From Ophioderma brevispina (Eukaryota; Echinodermata; Ophiuroidea; Amphilepidida; Ophiodermatidae), in assembly GCA_023653785.1 (NCBI GenBank), contig JAMKCH010035170.1, forward strand, positions 62,001 to 126,000: a DNA stretch of 64,000 bases, in the 5' to 3' direction. A model generated the notes under the pieces. It was given only the letters and a program-made list of their open reading frames with translations. It had not been told where the DNA came from and did no database searches. Position numbers and translations under genes: made by a program. Shown here piece by piece: positions 45,440 to 57,494 of this stretch (its first letter is position 1; each line of letters starts with the position of its first letter).

Positions 45440-47200
45440 TTCACAATTAGTGGGGTTTTAATTGTGGTGACCTATATTAAGTATTCACATTTAGGAATCT
45501 TAGGCGCTTATGAAATAATAGAGCCACAGCAAGACCAGAAGGTTTGGTTAGACGAACAAGATACAGTATTGAACACGGGAACATCAGAGAAAAAATATAA
45601 ATTTTGCAAATATGAAGTCTGCCGGGGACCCGTTGTGCGTGGAGCCCCAGGAGAGGGTAAGTTACTATGGGGGCAAATGTTTGAACTGTCTCTAAATCTA
45701 ATGTATATAGCTCAAATTATTAGGTAAGAGGAGTAAAAAAGTCAATTGGGTCAAACGCGTTGTGGTGATTCCTTTCCAAGATATTTGGGAAAATAGGCTA
45801 AAGTCATTTGTTTATTCAATAATTTTTTATTTTTTTCCTTCCAAATTGTTGTAAAAATATTTTTTGTTTTTTTAAATGTTTACATGATATTGAATCCAAA
45901 ATCGGAAAATGCTTTTGCACTTTCGGCATTCTCCTTGTGTTAAAAATGGAAAGGGTAAAAATTCCTGTAGGATTCTATGGGACGGGGACATTATACCCCT
46001 CCCTATGAAAAGGAACAACCATATGCAAAATTAAAAGCATATTTGAATCAGTATCATTAAATATTTTGTTTAAATATTTGTTACAAAGCAATCTTTGGCA
46101 TTACATTGTGACCTTTCTGAAATAAACCAAATGACCTTTAGCCCTATTTTCCCAAAATAGCTGGCGAAAGGAAGCACCACACACAGTGGACCCAATGACT
46201 TTTTTACTCCTGGTAACCTATATATATTCACATTTAGGAGGAATCTTACGGCGCTTATGGATAATAGAGCATCAGACAATCAAGCCCCGAAGTTTTTGGC
46301 TACGAAAAGATACAGTATCTGAACACGGGAAAATTGAGATAAAAACTATAACTTAACTTTTGCAAATATGAAGGCCTGCGGGGGAACCCGTTGTTGCGTG
46401 TATAGCCCCAGGAGAGGGGTCAAGTTACATGGGGGTCAAATGTTTGAACTTGCTTAACTGCTCGAAAATCAATGTAATTAGGCTCAATTATTCCTTAGGT
46501 AAGTCAGGAGTAAAAAAGTCAATTGGGTCACAACACGAAACAACGCGTGTGGTGCTGTTGCTGGTGCTTCCTTTCAAGATATTTGGGAAAATAGGCAAAG
46601 GTCATTTGTTATTCAAGAAAGGTCCCCCGTTGCAATACCCAATTTGTTTGTAAAAATTTTTTTTTAATTTTTTAATGATCTGAATCCAAAGATGAAATGC
46701 TTGCACTTTCGGCATCTCCTTGGTGTAAAAATGGAAAGGGTACAAAATTCCCTGTAGGACTCTATAGGGACGGGGACATTATACCCCTCCCATATGAAAG
46801 GGAACCCAACCCTAGCAAAATAAAAAGCATATTTTTGATCAGTAGCATTAAATATTTTTTTTAATATTTTTTACAAAGAAATCTTGGCATTACAATTGTT
46901 GACCTCTTGAATAAACAATACCTTTAGGCCTCATTTTCCCAATTCTTGGAAGGAAGCACCACACACCTGTGACCGCATGACTTTTTACTCCTGTAACCTA
47001 AGGAATAATTTTGAGCTTATATTTCATTAGATTAGAGGCAGTTCAAACATTTGACCCCCATAGCAACTTGACCCCTCTCCTGGGGCTACACGCAACAACG
47101 GTCTCCGCACTTTATATTTCCAAAAGTTATATTTTTCTCAGAATTTTTCCCGTATTCAGATAGTGGTATCTCTTCGTCTAACCAAACCTTCTGGGCTGAC
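45440..47200. repeat. Nested tandem and inverted repeat block
   Basis: Segment A (about 45470-45720, with tattcacatttaggaatctt and gccccaggagagggtaagtt) recurs directly at 46215-46495 and inverted at about 46998-47200. Segment B follows each direct A copy and is itself a foldback: aggagtaaaaaagtcaattg...tttgggaaaatagg at 45729-45800 pairs with its inverse at 46110-46205, and likewise 46506-46600 with about 46895-46995. So the layout is A-B-A-B-A(inverted). The second A/B copy carries many extra single bases relative to the first. An 87-codon frame in the first A (45464-45727) has no recognisable product. Confidence 0.75.
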
Positions 47201-47474
47201 GGTCTATAAGTTGAATGTACCTTCAAGCTGTAGGACTCTTTGACAAGATCCTAGCTGTATTCATGTCGCTGATCGCGTGCCTATTTTTCCTAATCGATGT
47301 ATCCATGGTATGGACGCTGATATAAATAAACTCAAATATACTTCGTTTCTTTTTCAGAAAGCTCAAAACACAGGAGATACATTGTTATTTCTAAATTATA
47401 TAGAACTCAATTAATATCAAGGGCATTTCTACTTTCAAACACAAATGTACTAGCTAGTGGTGCCATCTAACGGC

Positions 47475-47780
47475 AGCGCAGATCCAGATCGGATCCGGTT
47501 CCCCGAGATCCAGATCAACGGGATACTGTTTATAAACTTTACAACGGCGCAGTGAGTGCGAAAGTACGCCGACCTTTCGAAAGCGTAAAGTGTACGTATG
47601 TTACGCGTAACTTTGGTAATCGAGGAATACTTTACGCGTAACCTAAACGTCCGCTTAAAGTGAGCGTACACTAACCAAGCGTGTACTCACCATGTACGCG
47701 TTGCAATCTGGATCTGCTCGTGTAGACGCAAACTTGATACGAGATCTGGATCCGAATCTGATCCGATCTGGATCTGCGCT
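47475..47780. mobile_element. 306 bp element with AGCGCAGATCCAGATCGGAT ends
   Basis: The left end and the complement of the right end share AGCGCAGATCCAGATCGGAT exactly over 20 bases, with a second inverted block (gagatccagatc against gatctggatc) just inside. The interior is rich in TACGCG/CGCGTA words forming further hairpins. No clear target duplication; no coding capacity. A non-autonomous DNA element. Confidence 0.8.
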
Positions 47781-47784
47781 TCGT

Positions 47785-48570
47785 GTATGTGGCCCCATTG
47801 TCTCGGGTTGTTTTCTAAATTTGAGGGCACATGGAGGTTAGGAACGAATTCTCTCCTTTGTGAAGGTCAAAATGTTAATTTAGTCACTGTTGTAATTAGC
47901 ACTAGAGGTGTAACTTGTCACCACGGTCGTCTAGCATAATATAATAAGCCGTATTTTAAGATATGCAAAGTATATCTGAAAATGGATAGGGACCTATTGT
48001 GAGAGCTAATTAAGTTAAAACGGCAAGACATTAAATATGGCACAGTGTGATATTTTGGTTCTTGTTGATCCTATATATTGATGTTGTTGAGGTGATAGTC
48101 AGTGTAAGTGTTGTTGTTACCGACGACGCTGCTGCTGATGATGTCGAGTTTAATGGGTTTGAAGCTTTGTTTAAGTCCATCTTTCATGGGCTGTTTATTT
48201 TAAAGGTGCATGGGCGACCCGATCTGTTGTTCAATTTTTCAAGTTTCGTCCAGCCGTTTTGATAATAAGCAAAAATGTGGACTAATTGACCCATAGGACA
48301 TAATACACACTTAAAAATAGGTAGTCAAATTTGACCCGATGACGGTCAACTATACACCAACTACAATTTAATCAATTTGTGACTAATTGAAGTCTTGGTG
48401 TACTAATTGTAGTCATATATAAATGTCCATTCAGAAATCCTACAAAATAGTACAAAATGACTTCGTAGTAGTCAAAAATTGAAAGTGGTTGGTGTATATA
48501 ATTTCACTGGGGGTATAAGAAAAATACGAGCCTAGTTTTGATACCAACCTTTAATAAAACCAACAACAGC
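47785..48570. other. No recognised gene
   Basis: A 71-codon plus frame at 48047-48262 has no recognisable domain. 48310-48505 contains inverted-looking tatacaccaactac/ttggtgtata blocks that may mark a small element, but ends are not definable. Confidence 0.5.
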
Positions 48571-48580
48571 ACTGTTTTAC

Positions 48581-48730
48581 GGCTTACTGTATTTTGCGAA
48601 ACGAAACAGAACCCCCATTGGATCACGCTTCCTTCCGTCACGCATGCATAACGTGCATAACGGAATAAAGCGTGTAATCCAATGGGAGTTCTGTTTCCGT
48701 TTCGTTTCGTTTCGCAAAATACAGTAAGCG
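48581..48730. mobile_element. 150 bp MITE with 9 bp target duplication
   Basis: An almost complete palindrome: left ggcttactgtattttgcgaa then acgaaacagaac, right the inverted gttctgtttccg then tttcgcaaaatacagtaagcg. A central spacer of ~45 bases contains cacgcatgcataacgtgc. CTGTTTTAC stands directly outside both ends (48572-48580 and 48731-48739), an exact 9 bp duplication, which points to the Mutator-like group. The arms differ by one extra GAAAC unit. Confidence 0.85.
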
Positions 48731-48744
48731 CTGTTTTACATGAG

Positions 48745-51700
48745 GCAGGACACCAGTGCCCCTAATTGCGGTTTTTTACCTCTCATGGAAACTATAATTT
48801 GCAAGCTTTAAAAAAAAGGTGGTATAGCTTTGGAATTCAACCAGTTTTTATTTTGTGAATGAAAAAAAAAACCTCTTTCACACAAAAGGTAAACATACCT
48901 ACAGATGGCCTGTGCATTCAAGCTTATTCATATCATTGGTTTTTCTTTTTTCAATATTAGACTGTTCATTAAATGGCGTAAAATTCGTAATTATTTATTG
49001 CTATTCTCATTTAATGTCAAGAATAAGATACTTTAGAGATGCCCTACAGTCCTTTGAAAGAATTATTTTTTACCTTTTCATAGCTAAATTTGCCTGGCCT
49101 TTTTTTTAACTTTCATTTCTAAATTTAATATTTTCACCATGAAAGGTTCAATATAAAGAGTACAAATAAGATTTGTCAGTGGTTGTTGCTGATCATATCA
49201 AAAGCCATATGCGTCATATTACAGAATTTATAGAAGAGTTACTTTCAATTAAATTATACCAACACCGGTCTGAGCAGTTCAGACGGGGTCGCATAGTCTT
49301 TTGGGTATAGTATTTTATTTTTTCTTCTTTTCTAGCCAAAAAAAAAATTTGCCAACCTCGCCTATATGCTTGCATTTGCAACCTTCGCCTGTTTCGTTTT
49401 AAACAAACTCTGCATTGTCCCCTTAGGAATGGTCTATACATTAACCCCGGGGTTATAACAGTTCACGTTATTCTGCGCTATTTCTTGCATAGAAAACTCT
49501 TATCATTACTGGCTGTATATAGTAAGGGCGCTCGCTGCAGGGCAAGCGAATAAAAAAAAATCAACGCAGAGGTCACCGTTAGCTCGCCCCACCGTTTAGC
49601 GCATAGTTTTACACCATCGGGAGGTTAGTGACCTGGTGTTGAGCGAATTCATCCAAATTCAATGCACTATATTGTGTAAATAATTCCTATTATTTTACCA
49701 TCACTTCCAGTATCCGATGGTGCATATCACTTCAACAGAAGTTATACTTTGACGAATTGAATCTCAATTTAGAGTACTTGTATATGACGTCTTTTATGGC
49801 GATATAACATGTTTCCGCTTAAAGTATATAAGCACCGATTAAACTATCATTTCATCTATTTTATGCATTTGAATATGAGTGTTTAGATATTTTAACTTTT
49901 TCGAACGCTTAGGGTCTATATGCTTCAGGAAAGAAACAAATTTAAGTTATCAACTCTTCCTTCAAAAATTTTCAGACCCCTGCTCCTATAAAACACTAAA
50001 AAGAACAAAAAAACCCAAACATTATACCATTATTCTCTATAACTTAATTTTAAGCGAATTTTACACTTAAACATGCACCTATGCGTTAGATTTTCAGAAA
50101 CGCACTATTTAAATGGAAATTTTGCCGCCAGAATACGTAACGAAAATAAAGAGTGCATGGCAGCAAAAATTCCAAACACTTTTTTTCGTTCTGTAAAATA
50201 AACAGAACCTAAACGTGAGTTCGGATAAATGTAGGCCTACGCGGTTGTGGGTGATAAGAATATAGACCTATGTAGATTTGTCCCATTATGTGTAGATGTT
50301 TGGGTGGACGTGGGTGCAGTTGGATGTTGCACTAATGCTAGGGAAAATCGCATTTTTATGGAAAAAAAAACATTTCAATTTATACGAAGTCTGTAATTTT
50401 ATGGACATTTCTGACAAGTTCAGTCTAAATTTCATTCCTTTTAGATTAGATTCCGCTCTTTTCACTTGAAATTTCTCTCTTGAGTAGCCTATTTAATACA
50501 ACCAGCATATATAGGCATGGCGGGTAAGGCAAGGTCGTTACACAATTTACCTACAAATATGTCAAAATATTGACACTGTTTCACATTTAGCCTTTAGGCC
50601 TCGAATGTATAATGTTAAATCTTATGTTGTTCTTCAAAACAATACATGGTCATTTACCCAGCTGTGCACAGAAAGCTTATTGGGTAGCCCCTAAACGTTT
50701 AAACTTTAAACTCACAAGCTCAATATCTTTTCTCCTTTTCGTGGCATACATTCAACAAGTGCCATACTCATTATTGTCGTCCTTGGATGCCCCTTCAGGG
50801 TCTGCGCGAATTGGTTTCTCTACCCCCGTCGTTTCCCAGCATCAACCCAGTCGGTTCTTTCCCGCAGTCCCCGCGGTGGTGGTGTAAAAGGCTTAAAAAT
50901 TGGGACTTAATCAGTCTATAGTTAAACTATTGTTAGAACTCCATAATCACAAACTCACACGAACCCCATAACTTACCAAACCGGTGACCAAACAATCGCA
51001 CTGAAATAATCTGAGAAGTTGCTGGTGTGGGTTAGGGACTAAAAGGCGCTAAAGAGATAATGAGTTTTCCTCAAAATTTATCGCAGAAACAGTGCTGTAT
51101 CCCGTTTGATCATCGGAATTCAAATCGTGATTAAATTAACGTTTTTTTCTGATAACTGTCGTCGCTCGCTGCTGATAATAATGTCCGCTATTGTAGACCT
51201 AAACCGGCCTTTGACTCTTTCAAGGAGTACAGTCTAGCCATGTAGGCCTACCCATACCTCACTGATCTGGCGCCATGTTGTAAAATAAAATCGTAGGGAC
51301 AGAAATCCACAATCTAAAACATCAAGTTTTCGAGATAAAGTTTCATTAATTAAATCAAGTTAAGGAGCTAGCATATAATCTCTGAACTCGATCTGCAATA
51401 GGTTTACTCTTTTTTTCCAAAAAAATGCACGAAATTATAGTCTGTTCACACATGAAACATGGCCCTTATATATATGGATATATATGCCTGATGTATGAAT
51501 AACACATGATGAGATTGAGGCTATAACTCGTATGCAATCTTGAACAAGATATACAATTTTCTCACAACTTCAAACCTACATCTCACCTAAAAAAAGGAGA
51601 CCTCATGTGGGTAAAAATATTGCGGGTCTCGTTATTCGTACAAGAGTACGAAGAAAATATTTTAAACGACTCTGGATGATAAAGTACCAGGTTTAAACTT

Positions 51701-54500
51701 AGAACCATTTCGAGAAAGTTATAGACACATGTAGTGTACTGTATTTATAGTTTTTGAATTTTTCTCATTGAAGCAAATTTAGCTTCACAGAACAGTTTTT
51801 TTTTCTTTGAACCCTCATGATTACGTTCTTAAATTTGAACTGTCTGCAAAAAGCTCAAGGCAAAAATGATTCTTGAGGGTATGTGGACTAGTGGAGCTAG
51901 GGTATACTTATGAACCTTTGTTTGAAACGGCAACTTTCTGGTCGTTATCTAACATTTTTCCTTCACGAAACTCCACCATGCAGAACTAGTTCTTCCACTT
52001 CACATTCCATTGAACACCGGACCACCATCAGTAGCAACGCGCTTGCCTGCAGGTTTAATTTAATTTTCCGAGTCAAAGACCATGGCGTATAAACTTATTA
52101 TAAAAATACATTTGATCATGAGTATAATAGGTTTTTAAGAAGCCCAATTCGGGGTAAATACTTTTCTTATGATTTGTTCAAACTCCTTGTTCATTGAGTC
52201 ACACGGACTCGGGGGTCACGTCAACACAAGAGCTCAAAGGTTCGCTGGAGAACTGTGATTGACAACTTTAGGGATCACCTTAACAAGTTTGGTATACAAA
52301 CGATGGCGTGTATATCATGAATCAAAATTAGTATGATCAATTTAAACGTTGTAATTCAGTTACAAAACTTTTAAATGCACATTGAAGTGTTTTTAAAAGG
52401 TGACAAGAATGGGGGTTCGCTGACAAGCCGGTGTATTTAGTTACTATACTACTCCGTCTTATAGTGTTCGACACCATGAGTTAGCTTTGTTTGATTAGTT
52501 GAACTAAAAATATTCATTTTTCAATTTCCAGTCCCCCTAAATTGATTGATGTTATATTACTCAGGAAACGGATACCGACATTCGCGATAGAGGAGACGGA
52601 TATGTTTTCATGACTCCTTGCTCGCCGGTAGAACCTAAACCTTTTAGGAATCGCACTTTGCACAACACTCGCCAAATATATGAGTAGAGGGGGAAGGGTC
52701 GGAGGAAAGGCAAAGAAAAGGGGAAAGAGAAGCGGGTTTTTAAGTTTCGGTGATCACCTCTCGCTCGTTGGTACAATGTACTGTAATCCACATATATGAA
52801 TTACATATATGAAATAACCATATTACAGATTTAAACAAATCAAATTGTGAAAAAACCAATTATAAACTCATTTTGACTCGGCCTTTATGAAAAATCAGAA
52901 AGGAGTGAATTTGTACCTTATTAACGAGATAAAAAAATCAGTCTTGTCATGCGTTCTGTTCTAAACACTTGATCTAACTACACTTTTGAATAGCATACCC
53001 ATTCAAGGGACAATTTAACAACCGTAACCTATAATAACTCCCAATCAATTATTGACCTGTTTCACTGGCTTATTTATCGGACTATTGTTCCAAAGAAAAA
53101 CAGAAAAAACGAATTAGACAGGTCGCGATGCAGAAAAAGCAAACTTTTTAACTCTATGGAATCAATAAACTTACACATTAATTCATTAAGATAAGATCCC
53201 TAATTTTTTATGCAGTACCCTAGCCTCTGTCTTTCAACATAAACAATTGTCACATAGGATAGGGATATTTACCGACCTGTCAATTTTGTATGCGTGCAAA
53301 TAGACCACAAATAGGAACGTCGGTGAAGTGATACGCCACAGTCCACCACCGATGGTTCCTTGGGCCAGATTGATTTCAATATTCATAATTTACGATAAGA
53401 TTTATAGTGCCCGGCTCGTGATGTGAGGATTGCAAATCTACAAAACAAAAATTAAAATGGGGTATTTGGGGTGAAGGCCATTCTATAGATGAAGACTTTA
53501 TATGGGTCATCCCCCCTTTTTGAAACATTTACGCGTGCACGAACCTCATGGCCAAAATTTTAAACAAGTTTACAAATTTTAACCGTGTTTAGATTTTTAG
53601 CAATTTAAAACATTGAGTGGTTCACTTGGTAAACGGGGTTGATAAAAAGTATTTTAAACAGGTTTTAACAGGCAACCCATGCAGTGGAACCCAGCTTAAT
53701 TAAAAATCCCGAAAAAATGGTCCATGAAACGCCAAGAACCTATCCACACCATGCTTTTATGTTTCAAGAACATCTATTTTCTCGGATAGCTAGTAGAAAG
53801 GTCCAAGGGTCAAATCAGGCAATCGCACCTTAACCCATACAAACAATGAACTTTGTAGGGGGTAAGCTCACACCAAAGCCATGGTTTAGGAACCGTGGGG
53901 CATTTTTGGTAAGAATACTAACAGCCATATGAATTCATTTGATGCGCTACTTTGAACCATCTATTTGAAACCCCGCAAAATTCATATTATATTAATCGTA
54001 TGCATGTGTCAATTTGAACTTCACATTTGGAAATGAAAGCGAGAAGAAATAGGTGGTCACCCCCCCCCCCCCCCCCCCCCCGTTTCAGTGTTGTTTGACG
54101 AAAGTTGTGATAGATCCAATGTAACATTGAAACACCGTGGCCGATTTTCAATTTTAGGACTTGAATTTTTGTTACAGATATTTTGTGGCCAGTTACCAAG
54201 GGAATAAGAGTGACATGAAAATAATTATCAATCCCTGAATGGTAGTTTGTTACAAAATATTGTAAACTTTTTAATCATGAGCGAAGGCGATATGCTTCTG
54301 CATGGTATACATTCTTAGCAAATTATTCACCAAGAGTATTATGAAAAATCGCTATAATTTCGGAGGAAATCGAACGATATAACAGACTGCACTCGTTGAT
54401 AAAATATTCTAACAAGTAACATTGTAACGTGTAAATAAAAAAAATACTGGACAAAATACCCAGACTCGATTGCCGAATACCTTATTCGTCCCCGGGATTT
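48745..54500. other. No recognised gene over ~5.7 kb
   Basis: The longest quiet stretch in the window. Open frames of 60-91 codons (for example 50612-50887 plus, 52561-52791 minus) show no domain, signal peptide or splice-site pattern I recognise. It contains two TAGGCCTA palindromes (50232, 51243), a second copy of the 44.0 kb dispersed repeat (53457-53516) and a 22-base C run (54060-54081). Lying downstream of fzd4 it could hold exons of a split gene that I cannot see. Confidence 0.45.
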
Positions 54501-54509
54501 CGTACTACC

Positions 54510-54700
54510 CAGGGCCGTGGACCTTTTTTTAGTATAGTGGACCTAACCCTGCTACAATGGTCCTTTTAAAATTTTTTTGAACATCTCATCACCAAAAAGT
54601 GGACTTTCTTGTTAAAATTTCTCTAAATTATGGCCATTTTATCAAACAAATTTAGCAAAAAGTGGACCTTTTGCCCTTTTTGTGGAAACGTACGGGCCTG
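54510..54700. mobile_element. Non-autonomous element with CAGGsCCGT ends, copy 2
   Basis: Begins CAGGGCCGTGGACC and ends ACGTACGGGCCTG; internal text (ttgaacatctcatcaccaaa, aagtggactttcttgtt) is the inverted counterpart of the element at 44833-45042. Flanking octamers gtactacc (54502-54509) and gttatacc (54701-54708) agree at six of eight positions, compatible with an old 8 bp hAT-type duplication. It directly abuts the left end of the fzd4 partial duplication. Confidence 0.65.
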
Positions 54701-56595
54701 GTTATACCCTTCGCACCTACTGTGTATAATGTGCTTGTTCTATTAGGCAAAAAAATTGTAAAAATCTGTCTGGCGGACCCGTACCCATGTCGAGTCACTT
54801 TGCCACATAACCAGGCTATATACGCGATGAGCCCATTTTTTGGCAGGAAAAGGGGTGGGCCAAAAACCAAGAGCTATAAAAAAACAGCACTTAACAGCTT
54901 TTTTGCCCAATGTCTTTTTTGACCAAAGGCACTATCAGTGATCCACCCAAAAGAGTCAAATCTTCGAAATTTGCAGGAATAGCTTAGAAATGAGGGATAA
55001 GTCTGTAGAATTTTCGTAAGTTATTTCTTTTCAACTGAAAAATTGAAGGGAGAAAACAAAAGCCTTTTCAAAGATATGAATCTCCGTTTAATTACGTGTT
55101 GAATTGTCCCTACGGACAGTAATGGCTAAAATGTCCGATAAAAAATATTATTCTTATTAGGTTGTTTTTGGTCTTATCACTTGTAGGGCATGTTATGATA
55201 CCTATACTTGTTACAGACATGCAAATATCTGATTTTTTTTTCGATTTTTCTGCGTTAGCAAATCACTAATAACGCCTTCAAAGCACTTGACTAAGTATGT
55301 GCGAAGTGTATGCTCTTATTTCAAGCTCTGAACATACGGACAAAAACCACACCAAATAAATGACACCCATTCACAAGTATTTTATCTTTATGACGTTTTA
55401 GCATTGTTTATAACACCACTTTTATAAACGCCAACTTCGCATGACATATTTTTTCACATCTTAGTATTAATATTGACAACAATATTATCTTCTTTGGCAA
55501 AATAACTGATTTGATGACAAATTTCTTTGAAACAAGTGACCGAATTCATGTATTTCTCACATACAGCTTCTGTTTATATAGTCCCGCCAATAGTTCTGCA
55601 GATACCAAGTCCTTTTGTAATATATAATAATTTTATATACACTGCTAGAACAAGTTAATTGTGACCGTTATATGGGTATAGTTAATTGCAAAAAAAATAG
55701 CAAAATTCGGTGGGGGACGGCTTAGTAATAATCACTATAATAGACATAATAAGTGGATTGAACCATATACGAAGCAAAAGGCACCAAAAGCACATTTTAA
55801 AATTTGGAATTGGCTCAAATTTTACGGTTATATTCAAAGAACAAACATTAAACAGGAGAGTTGAGAAAACTTTATTAGGAAACAAGGATTGCCAAATTTA
55901 TAATTTCTTTTTAGATATATGAATTTGCTAACAAATATAAATAAAAACATTTATAGTATAAAAATACTAATTTTCATTGATTTCAAAGTTTCATTCAAAT
56001 GAAAATGTTTAGAAGGAGAAAATTATTTTAGTCATATCACATGATATATTTTGTTTGTAACACAGAAAAAGAAATTTTGAAGTTGAATGCATATTAATTT
56101 TAAAATTCTCAAGCTTCGCACTTTTGATGCCTGGCGCCATCTTTCGGTTTCTCGCACATTGGTAGAGTTAGGCAAAAACATGAACTACCCAGATATGATG
56201 AAAAGTTAGGCAAGTTATTACACTGCCGTTTCATTCCCCCTATCTCCAGCGTACGCCTGATTTTTACCACCGCACAGACCCGGTGCAAACCTATTTGTGA
56301 ACCTTCTCCAAGAGTTTAATGTCTTCGCCGACCAAATCCACATTCCGCTTGTTATTCCTACAACAAGTGACATAAATAATTTTAACATGAATACTTCAAT
56401 GTTCGGACTGACGCCATTTATCAACCAACTTGCACGGTTCGACTGCTCGTAGAAGCAACAGGCCACAACCACTGTAGCCGGAACTGTATACAACACTGAA
56501 AACAATCCGATTTTGACCATGAGTCTTTCAAGTTTGTCTGTTTTTGTTCCGTCGCTTTTCATAACAGAACGGATTTTAAATAATGAAATAAATCC
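54701..56595. repeat. fzd4 3' tandem duplication, unit A
   Basis: Near-identical to 56617-58852. It begins at gttatac and ends at aaataaatcc inside the antisense of the fzd4 coding region. Shared landmarks include gtgtataatgtgcttgttct, the tgacgttttagcattgttta stretch and the cggtgggggacggcttag stretch. The non-coding part differs from unit B by scattered substitutions and small indels, and it lacks the 285 bp MITE of unit B. The ~378 bp coding part looks identical to unit B by eye. Confidence 0.92.
56218..56595 (-). pseudogene. Truncated duplicate of the fzd4 3' coding end
   Basis: Encodes the last ~126 residues of Frizzled-4 without a disruption: from [20 protein letters not shown] at the third cytoplasmic loop through membrane segments 6 and 7, the KTLNSW Dishevelled-binding motif and the ETAV tail. 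An open frame extends upstream to 56694 through the poly(A)/poly(T) junction, giving a run of Phe, but that part is junction sequence. No cysteine-rich domain, no first five membrane segments and no promoter, so it cannot make a receptor. It lies downstream of fzd4 in the same orientation. Confidence 0.9.
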
Positions 56596-56615
56596 AAAAA
56601 AAAAAAAAAAAAAAA
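56587..56615 (+). repeat. AATAAA followed by 20 A at the duplication junction
   Basis: AATAAA (56587-56592) lies inside the fzd4-homologous end of unit A and is followed by tcc and then exactly 20 A (56596-56615), after which unit B begins. Unit B's equivalent sequence (58843-58852) has AATAAATCC without the A tract and continues into fzd4. Confidence 0.85.
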
Positions 56616-57209
56616 GGTTATACTCTACTGTGTATAATGTGCTTGTTCTATTGCAAAGAAATGGTAAAAATCTGTCTGGCAGACCCGCACGCATGTCGAG
56701 TCACTTTGCCACATATAACCAGGCTATACGCAATGAGCCCATTTTTTGCAGGAAAAGGGTGCGCCAAAAAAAACCACACACACACAAATAATTTCCGCAT
56801 TTCGCACAGAGCTATAAAAAAACACTTTTTTTTGCCAAATGTCTTTTTTTACCAAAGGCACTATCAGTGTTCCACCCAAAAGAGTCAAATCTTCGAAATT
56901 TGCAGGAATAGCTTAAAATGGCGGATAAGTCTGTACTGTAGAATTTCTTAAGTTATTTCTTTTAATTGAAAAATTGACAGAAAAGGAAGAAAACAGCAGT
57001 TTTCAAAGATATGAATCGCCATTTAATTACGTGTTGAAGTAATTGTCCGTACTGAGAGTAATGACTAAAATGTCCGATAATGTCCTTATTAAAGGTTGCT
57101 TTTGGTCTTTAATATCGCTAGTAGGGTATGCTGAGATACCTATACTTGTTACAGACATGCAAACATCTGATTTTTTATTATTTTTTCAATCTTCTGATTT
57201 AGAAAATCA

Positions 57210-57494
57210 CACTGTAAAAACAGTGTTTAGAAAGTGAAGGCAAGGTGGTGTTTAATGTTTAGCAATTAAACACTTTGCGTTTAGAAATTAAACATTTGGT
57301 GTTTAGAAATTAAACAGTTGGTGTTTAGATATTTTACATGTTTAGAGATTAAAAGTTTCTAAACGTTTTAAAACGTTTAATCTCTAAACATGTCAAATAT
57401 CTAAACATGTGTTTAATTTCTAAACACAAAGTGTTTAATTGCTAAACATTAAACACCACCTTGCCTTCATTTTCTAAACGCTGTTTTTACAGTG
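57210..57494. mobile_element. 285 bp palindromic MITE with CACTGTAAAAACAG ends
   Basis: Terminal inverted repeats of at least 80 bases start CACTGTAAAAACAG and continue with gaaggcaaggtggtgtttaa; the interior repeats tttagaaattaaac in both orientations, so the whole element is a near palindrome. Comparison with unit A (aaatcactaataa, 55260-55272) gives the empty site and indicates a 2 bp duplication, CA (57208-57209 and 57495-57496). No coding capacity. The ends resemble those at 13400, 21921 and 37413, suggesting related families. Confidence 0.92.

Noticed and set aside
48310..48505. Possible MITE with tatacaccaactac / ttggtgtata inverted blocks
   Set aside because: Inverted blocks are short and out of register, and no ends or target duplication could be defined.
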